A stretch of DNA of 64,000 nt, from the NCBI RefSeq assembly GCF_030272615.1, contig NC_081405.1, positions 309,721,374-309,785,373 of the forward strand, written 5' to 3'. Made by a program: the position numbers and the translations under genes. Below are positions 57,371 to 64,000 of the stretch, in pieces. Under the pieces are notes generated by a model. It did not search any database. It had not been told where the DNA came from and saw only the letters and a list, made by a program, of their open reading frames with translations. The stretch comes from Cryptomeria japonica. Its lineage: Eukaryota > Streptophyta > Pinopsida > Cupressales > Cupressaceae. Every line of letters starts with the position of its first letter. Positions within the stretch are counted from its first letter, which is position 1.

Positions 57371-58554
57371 TTGTTTTGAAGGGGGTTTTGGTGCTTTGGC
57401 CATATCTTGGGCATACAGAGTCATTTTTTTAAAAACAAATAGGCATCGGAAAGCTGGTTTTGAGCTAGACCTCATTATGTTGGTAAGTTTTTAAAATTTG
57501 TTGTTTGACTATGTTTTTTTCTAGTCAAAGTGGGGTCTCTTTTTTGCACTCTAGGAGCCGTATAATGAGCATCTGAACTCCGTGTTTCGAAAAGTTTATA
57601 TTTTTGGAAAGCATGTGTTGTGTACTTTCCAGAAATATGATTTTTATTTCCAGATTATTATCCATGCATATTTTATTCAATTTTTTTTCTTTTCAGCACT
57701 CTGGTGGATATCTTGATTGTTTCAGTTCCTGAGATCTCTTCTCTGAGTAGGGTGTCTCTATTTTGGTTCTCCTTTATATTTCCAATCTTATTGTCATTGT
57801 AGCATTGTATTTATGCAAACACACTAAGATAAAGTGCCATCATACATTGTTTACTTGGGATCTTGCATATCTTGTGCCTTATTGTACATGCACTCCTTAT
57901 AAAGTGCCATTAGGGGGTTGATGTTTGCCTTGTTTGCCATCCACCTTTGTCTAGTGAGTGTTCCTTCCATGACATTCACCTCATGATGTGTGTCAAGTGA
58001 GTGTTCCTTCCTTGACACCATGTACTTTTCTCAGTACCTTTGATGTTCTTGGTTCTTCATCATGCAGTTCTTCTTGGCCATTCTTTTCGGTATTACTGTC
58101 CCTCTTCAACATTATGGGGAGATTTTTCTTGTTGGCTCTAATGCTTTTGTGATTTGATTGATCAGCTCTTTAGGCTTTGGTGTTTTCATGCCATCGGTAT
58201 CTTCGATTTCAGTTGTTTGCCTTGTTTGCCTTCTAATTCGAGTAGTGTCATTTGAGGGCACTCATATAGATTACAGTCTTCTCTACCCGGTCATGTTTTA
58301 TTTCAGTGGAGGTTCTTCAGATCAGTAGTTATTCTTTGACAGAGTTTGCAGGTTCTTCATGCTTCAGTGGTGTTCTTTTCCATCTCTTTTTGGAGTGGAT
58401 TTTTTTTCCCACATGGTTTTCTCTATTTCTCTAGTTCATAGAGATTTCATTGTATTTGGGTACCTGATCAGGCCTTGTTGTCGGGACCCATCTTTCCTGC
58501 TTTTAGTAGTTGTTCTAGGTTTTAGCTTCTCCCTAAGTCTATCATAAGGGGGTG

Positions 58555-58929
58555 TGTTAGAGTATTCAAGTATTTACTTGATTAATTAAACAATATTTGT
58601 TTAATTATTTAAGTTCCCTTTATCTCTTTTACACTTAAGCTAACTTTAGGTGCATAATAATTAATTCTTTTATTAATTATTATGTGCAAACCTAGGTTTT
58701 CCCTTTTATGGTTTCTTGACCTATTAAAGGTTAAGTTCATTCTTTTCTTTGTAAGAAGAAGGATTATTACATTACACATTTTGTGAATATTGAGCTCTCT
58801 CTTTTTGAGCATATTTTATGTGTATTTCTTTCTTCAGTGATTTGCTTCCTTGCTTATCCTTGTAATAGGTTTTTTAGCTTGCGGAGATCATTTGGGCTCC
58901 TGTGGTGTTGTATTTTCTCAACTCCAATA
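58555..58929 (+). repeat. Copia-5 3' LTR
   Basis: It is 375 bp and homologous to 56069-56441 with roughly 4 percent differences by eye. It is preceded by ATAAGGGGG. Confidence 0.9.
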
Positions 58930-58934
58930 TAAGT

Positions 58935-59640
58935 AAGATATAGCCTTTGTACTTCATGCGATAGTAATGTATGAAACTAAACTTTAGTTGTAGGAAAGTT
59001 GTTTGAATTAGGAGCGGGAAGGATTGACTGCAATGGACATGCAAAACTTGATGAATATCCATCTGCTTGCTTAAATGCTCCATAATGATTCTGAAGGATG
59101 ATAGAGAGTATTTAATCTTCCTCTTGAAGCTCCAAGAAGAGATCCTTATCTATCACCATAAGTTGTGTAACTAAATTGTCTTCATCTATGTTAGGCCACA
59201 CTAGTTGTGTCAAGTGAAGTTGAGGTTTTGCTGGGGGATAAAGTGCAATCTTCTTAGTAGTTTGTCCATCTAAAATTATCATATCTTCTGACGTACATTC
59301 TATGAAAGAATATATTGTATCTAACCAAGGTCTACCTAGAATAATGGTATATCCTCCCAGTGTTGCCTTTAGAGATAGAATCATAAAATCAGCTAGGTAT
59401 TCCCAAGAATATAGGGTGACTACAAGGTCTTCCACCATACTATCGGGTCTAACAATAGAACTATCTTCTAGTTGTACGATGATAGGGGTAGATCTTAAAG
59501 TAGTGATGTTTAAATGTTGCATGACATGTTTTTTTGTCACATTGAGAGATGCCCCTAAATCAATTAGGGCATTTTGAATGTGGATTCCATTGATAACAAT
59601 CCAAATACAGGGTTACCAGGTTCATAATACTTAGGAACAA
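58935..59640 (-). pseudogene. Athila-A protease
   Basis: The minus strand shows the active-site block LIDLGASLNVM across 59515-59575 and then HLNITTLRSTPIIVQLEDSS, and TIILGRPWLDT at about 59320. This matches retropepsin domains of Athila elements, where the site often reads LxDLGAS. A stop separates the first block from the following 142-codon open stretch (59112-59540). Confidence 0.8.
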
Positions 59641-61611
59641 TCACCTCCCCAACCATGATATAAGCTAGTTGACCTACTACATGCATTGTTTGTGGATATT
59701 TTTAATTTCTTCTTAGTTTCTTTAAACAAGCTTCTTTGATTGCTTTTTTTTATATTGGGACATCTTTAATGGGTTGGAATAAAGGAATTTTGATACAAAC
59801 ATGTTTCAACTAATCTATGAGATCAAATATTGGTTCCTCCTTTTGCTTTGTTACTTCCCTCTCCAACCTTTGGGGAAATGGAGGCGTTTTATCATATTTC
59901 TATGGCTGACTAGGTGGTACATGTGTCCTAGCAAAATTATCATACTCAACTTATTCTATAGGTAACTTAGTTATCACTAGGAAAGAAAGTACTAGCAAAG
60001 TTGTCCCTGATCGAAGATGTATATCACTTATGTTTATAGCATAGGAAAAATATTGATTTGGATCAACAAAATAAACACTGTTGTTGTGGTTTATTGTTGG
60101 GATTAGGGACAAGTTGTTTTGGTAATTGAGTAGGTATAGATGTACTAACATTTGGGTTATGAGGAGCCATTAGGGCTTGTTGTTGTTGACATTGTTGATA
60201 TGGTTGTAGGTAAACAGTACATTGGTTTGTCCATTGTTGTCCTCCCGTCCATTGGGATGAGAAGGCTAGCCAATTCCCTTGAGGTGGTTTCCAACCCCTT
60301 GAGGTTGTTACCATAGAGATGAGGAATTTTGATAACTAGGCTAGGTATTTTCATTATTCTAAGGTTGTGAAGGAAAATTTCCATAGCTTTGTGGGTAAGA
60401 AGGCTTCCACTGACTATTAGGATTATAACCATTTGTATAAGGACCATTGAAAGATAGTGGGTCTTGTGGCATACCTTGTCTTATAACCCATGGACTTCTT
60501 TGTGCAATGTAGAAAATTTGATCATCTCCATCAATTGATGCAAACTCAAGTGGAATTGATTTTCTTTCAATATTAGCTACTATTTTGTACCTGCAATCAT
60601 TTCTCTTTTGTCTATAGTGAGGTCAATATTCTACCAACATTTCCTCTGCCTTGTTATGATTCTTTTTGGCTTGAACTATATCCAACTAAGTAGTCATATT
60701 ATTTATGATGTCTAGCTTAACAATTTGATAGGAAGTTAGTGATGTCCATCCTTGAGACTCCATTAGTGGAGGATTTACCCATACTAGGTTGGTAACCTCT
60801 TCTTTTCTTGACAGCTTCTCTAGAGTAGTTTTAACATATTTTCTTGATGTCTTCCAAAGGGACAAGTTATATCTCCTCCTCATATTAAGTCCAAGGCTTC
60901 AGTACAACTCTCATTTATTTCTCTAAGGAAGAGAAACTTTTGAGATTCTTGACTAAGTGCATGGTTTGATTATTATTCCAAACAAAATAAGAATCTTAAA
61001 ATGTAATCCTCTAAACTCCCATCTTCCTATTGATGCATCCAAAACATACCATCTCCCCTCATATTTCCACTTCTACAATAATCTTTATATTTCTTAATAA
61101 ATTTTGTTTTCAAGATGTCCCAACTATTGACAACATCTCTTCCTAAACTAATGAACCATCTTAATGTTGCTTCTTTCAAAATAGTAGGAAACAATTTAAG
61201 CATATGAGTATACATGGAGTAGTGATAGCTTCTATAGAGGATATCAAATTCAAAAATAAAAGTATTTGGGTCCTCTATAAGTAGACTATATAATTTAGGG
61301 AGAACTAAATTAGGGACATTCTTAATATTTTTAATATCATTTTGATCAGTTATAGGGAATTCAAAAGTGGTTTGGTTATTTTGATTTTGTGCAGCCATCC
61401 TTGGTCGATAAGGTATCAAAGAAAATGGGTTGTCAAAAGGATTTTGATCAGTTGGATCTTTAGGATTATTTAAATTGGCAAATATATGAGTGAAAAGATT
61501 TATGTCCCGATTACTTCCTTCCTTTGGCTGACTAAGGGCTTCTTCTAAGTAATTATTAGGATTAGGGTCATTAGAAAGAAATCTCCCTAAGGTATCTCTT
61601 CTCTTATGCAT
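59641..61611 (-). pseudogene. Athila-A gag
   Basis: The start is MHKRRDTLGRFLSNDPNP at 61611. The Retrotrans_gag-like core has MLKLFPTILKEATLRWFISL and SWDILKTKFIKKYKDYCRS (61027-61200). Downstream are a helical stretch (60686-60883) and a Gln/Pro/Asn-rich tail (MPQDPLSFNGPYTNGYNP, about 60470, to 60060). No clear zinc knuckle was seen. Stops and frameshifts break it after 61027. The gag start is duplicated at 63283. Confidence 0.82.
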
Positions 61612-61740
61612 GCAGTACTATCTCTAAAATAACAATAGATCATTACTCTATGAAAGTGAAAAATTTAAATAAAATAAACTCTAACACTACGGGAAGTAAA
61701 ATATAGCTACATATGATTGCAAAAGGTTCCCTAGTTTCAC

Positions 61741-61762
61741 ACCGTTCCTGACAATGATACCA
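61741..61762 (-). other. Primer binding site of Athila-A
   Basis: The minus strand reads TGGTATCATTGTCAGGAACG, four bases after the LTR end. The equivalent in Athila-B (63416-63434) is degenerate. The tRNA is not identified. Confidence 0.6.
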
Positions 61763-61766
61763 AAAA

Positions 61767-62950
61767 TGTTCATCTCTCTTAATGGTTCCAATAACTAGAC
61801 TCTGAGTTTATAACTTAGGGATTGGACATCCATACTCAGTAGTTACATGAATATCATGTAAGCTCATTTCTCTATTAACCCAAGGAGTATACTTGAAATG
61901 CGTTACAAAGGTATATTCACTAAAGTCCTCATTGTAGTCATTCTACTAAGAAGAAAATGCTATTTTAAGTGAATAACTAAAAGTTCCAAATAGAACTACA
62001 TTTAATTCAGAAAAATTGGAACTCAGTCTATAGCAATCAGGAAGGAAACTACTATGTCTACCTTGGTTGTAGGAATAGTCAAATGATGATTTCCAGTGGC
62101 TACAAGAACAATCAATCACTAGGAAAACAAACTAAATACTGAAAGAAAATAACTACAGAACACAAAGGATGGAATCCTTACTAAGTGGGCTTCATTAGAA
62201 AGTCTTCACGAAACTCAACTAAGTGTTGCAAACTAGAATTTTATCTTATTAATTTGAAAAAAATTGCTACGTCATAATATTTGCTGAAAAGTATTCTACG
62301 ATACAAGACTGAAAATTATAGTACCTGAGGTTCACTATCCTTGAGAAGGGATATTTGAGCTTATTTATATTAAGGAAACTCTAACTATTGGTAGGTCTAG
62401 TCCCAAAACATTAGGAGGATTCTATTTATTACAACATAATAAAGAGAATAGGGAGTTACACTTCAAATACAAAATAGCCAAGTTGTTTCAACTATAGAGT
62501 AAATCCAGCATAACTATCCCTCATAGATTTATTCTCCTACAAACATGAAATCAAAGTTTCATAATTACACTATGAGCTATAAATAACTGATTGTTGACTC
62601 CTTTAATACTCACCTAGTTGAGACTTTCTCTTCAACCAATAACTAGCATTAAATCCCATGTTGTGAACCTTTGACCATTTTCTTGTTCTTCATTAACTCC
62701 TGCATCATGTCCTCAATGTCTACAAAACAAAGGTATATGTATTACATATTAGAATAATATTTATCTATCTACATGCAAGATTAATAAGGATAAATCATAT
62801 AGTATGGCCACTTCATCATTAACCATAATTTCAACCAAAAGGAATATATATATAAGGGTAAGTTAATGCCATTTTTTCAACTTCATGAAAATATAATAGG
62901 ATCATTTTTTTAACAAAGTTTTATGACTTAGATATTATCTATACCCTTAC
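61767..62950 (-). repeat. Athila-A 5' LTR, lacking its first ~65 bp
   Basis: In plus orientation it starts TGTTCATCTCTC at 61767. It is homologous to 63438-64000 over its left part and to 47354-47765 over its right part. The last ~65 bp seen at 47766-47828 are missing; instead the sequence enters the Athila-B gag at about 62950. Confidence 0.8.
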
Positions 62951-63283
62951 TAGTAGACTATATAATTTAGGGAGAACTAAACTAGGGATATTCCTAATAT
63001 TATTAATATCATTTTGATTAGTGATAGGGAATTCAAAAGTGGTTTGGTTATTTTTTTTTTTTGCAGCCATCCTTGGTCGATAAGGTATCAAAGAAAATGG
63101 GTTGTCAAAAGGATTTTGATCAATTGGATCTTCAGGATTATTTAATTTGGCAAATATATGAGTGAAAGGATTTATGTCCTGATTTCTTCCTTCCTTTGGC
63201 TGATTAAGGGCTTCTTCTAAGTAATTATTAGGATAAGGGTCATTAGGAAGAAACCTCCCTAAGGCATCTCTTCTCTTATGCAT
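62951..63283 (-). pseudogene. Athila-B gag fragment (first ~110 codons)
   Basis: It starts MHKRRDALGRFLPNDPYPNN at 63283 and stays open for about 110 codons, with about 88 percent of residues as in the gag start at 61611. It ends abruptly where LTR sequence of Athila-A begins. No other part of Athila-B coding sequence is present. Confidence 0.85.
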
Positions 63284-63437
63284 GCAGTACTATTTCTAAA
63301 ATAACAGTAGATCGTTAATCTATGAAATTGAAACTTTATATAAAATAAACTTTGACACTGCTGAAAATAAAATACAACTACATATGACTGCAAAAGGTTC
63401 CCTAGTTTCACACCATTCCTAACAACGATGCAAAAAA
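63284..63437 (-). other. Athila-B leader and primer binding region
   Basis: It is homologous to 61612-61766. The primer binding site is mutated (TTGCATCGTTGTTAGG on the minus strand). Confidence 0.7.
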
Positions 63438-64000
63438 TGTTTGTCTCCCTTAATGGTTCCAATAACTAGACTCTGAGTTTATAACTTAGGTATTGGAAAT
63501 CCATACTTAGTAGTTACATGAATATCATGTAACCTCATTTCTTTGTTAACCTGAGGAGTATACTTGAAATGGGTTAGGAAGGTATATTCACTAAAGTCCT
63601 CATTGTAGTCATTCTACTAAGAAGAAAATTCTTTTGAAAGTAAATAACTACAATTTCTAAATAGAACTACCTTTAATTCAAAAAAAATAGAACTTAGTCT
63701 ATAGCAACCAGGAAGGAAACTACTTTGTCTACCTTGGTTGCAGGAATAGTCAAATGATGATTTACAGTGGCTACATGAACAATCAATCACCAGAAAAAGA
63801 AACTAAAAACTGAAAGAAAATAACTACTGAACACAAAGGATGGAATCCTTACTAAGTGGGCCCCATTAGAAAGTCTTCACGAAACTCAACTCAGTACTGT
63901 AAACTGGAATCTTATCTTATTAATTTGAAAACATTTGCTACATCATAATATTTGTTGAAAAATATTCTACAATACAAGACTGAAAATTATAGTAGTTGAG
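63438..64000 (-). repeat. Athila-B 5' LTR, partial (runs off the window)
   Basis: It starts TGTTTGTCTCCC in plus orientation and matches 61767-62330 closely. The remainder of the LTR lies beyond the window. Confidence 0.82.

Larger units (their letters stand above)
56069..58929 (+). mobile_element. Copia-5: LTR element without gag-pol (LARD/TRIM-like) in Athila-A
   Basis: LTRs are 56069-56441 and 58555-58929 (TG...TA ends), with primer binding site TGGTATGAAAGC at 56442 and polypurine tract ATAAGGGGG before the 3' LTR. The 2.1-kb interior has no retroviral domain. It shares landmarks with Copia-1: an A/T tract, a hairpin and GC island (56765-57370), a CTTATAAAGTGCC segment (57894), and a tail with GGGTACCT and GGACCCATCTT (58458-58493). 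It is probably a deletion derivative of a Copia-1-like element, mobilised in trans. Confidence 0.85.
47354..62950 (-). mobile_element. Athila-A: Ty3/gypsy Athila-like element, host of Tat-2
   Basis: In element sense: 5' LTR (62950-61767), primer binding site, gag, protease, RT, RNase H, integrase, an extra ORF in the same orientation as pol, polypurine tract (47829-47838) and part of the 3' LTR (47828-47354). RT blocks such as ILPFGLCNTPSTFQ and MEMYMDDFIGYG, and a large ORF after pol, fit Athila. It has received Tat-2, Copia-5, a solo copia LTR and another copia LTR. All ORFs are broken. The lineage call is by motif only. Confidence 0.78.

Noticed and set aside
56865-57494. Open frame of 209 codons, rich in Pro, Ala and His, on the plus strand
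   Set aside because: It lies in the GC-rich island of Copia-5, has low complexity, no start context and no recognisable domain. Long frames arise easily in GC-rich sequence.
1-64000. tRNA, rRNA, CRISPR array or bacterial features
   Set aside because: No clover-leaf gene, rRNA segment or regular repeat-spacer array was seen. Short tRNA-complementary strings are primer binding sites.

Overview
The window is a stretch of nuclear DNA from a seed plant with a large, repeat-rich genome. I found no host gene, rRNA, tRNA or CRISPR. Nearly all 64 kb is explained by LTR retrotransposons (Ty1/copia and Ty3/gypsy) inserted into one another and then decayed by point mutation. The species cannot be read from the sequence. 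Very long Tat-lineage elements, LTR pairs differing by only a few percent and many elements disabled by C-to-T changes would suit a gymnosperm, but that is a weak inference.

The layout is a nest, read from the outside in by target-site duplications (TSDs) and by host reading frames that resume on both sides of an insertion. (1) Athila-like element A (minus strand, 47354-62950) is the oldest host; a second copy (Athila-B) is fused to it at about 62950 and runs off the right end. (2) Tat-2 (plus strand, visible part 31276-47353) is inserted in the 3' LTR of Athila-A. (3) Gypsy-4 (minus, visible 29147-31275) is inserted in the reverse transcriptase of Tat-2. (4) Copia-3 (minus, 5' LTR 27532-29146, body 23261-27531, resuming at 206-1) is inserted in Gypsy-4. 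(5) Tat-1 (minus, 207-23255, TSD ACAAC) is inserted in the reverse transcriptase of Copia-3. (6) Copia-1 (plus, 15211-21970) is inserted in the leader of Tat-1. Separately, Copia-2 (plus, 37602-45309, TSD CCTAC) sits in Tat-2. Athila-A also received Copia-5 (56069-58929, TSD TAAGT, without gag-pol), a solo copia LTR (48895-50034, TSD TTCTT) and another copia LTR (about 50211-51250).

The most interesting content is in the two Tat elements. Both carry, between the end of pol and the 3' LTR and on the strand opposite to gag-pol, a gene with a plant mobile domain (PMD) and a coiled-coil tail. Each antisense gene has a TATA-like site and a short first exon with a GTAAGT/GTATGT donor. Each also has an intron of about 0.9 kb with two kinds of repeat: a CGCGTCTGTG-type array and a tandem 25-nt stem-loop. 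In Tat-1 the stems of that stem-loop change in compensating fashion. The same CGCGTCTGTG motif also fills the gag-pol leader, in the same orientation relative to gag-pol. An intron on the antisense strand would survive retrotransposition, because it cannot be spliced from genomic gag-pol RNA.

All coding sequences are broken. In Copia-1 the whole gag-pol frame of about 1,357 codons has no frameshift, only 14 internal stops, 11 of them TAG. This fits C-to-T decay at CAG (CHG-context) cytosines. All statements on family membership come from reading motifs by eye; no database search was possible.
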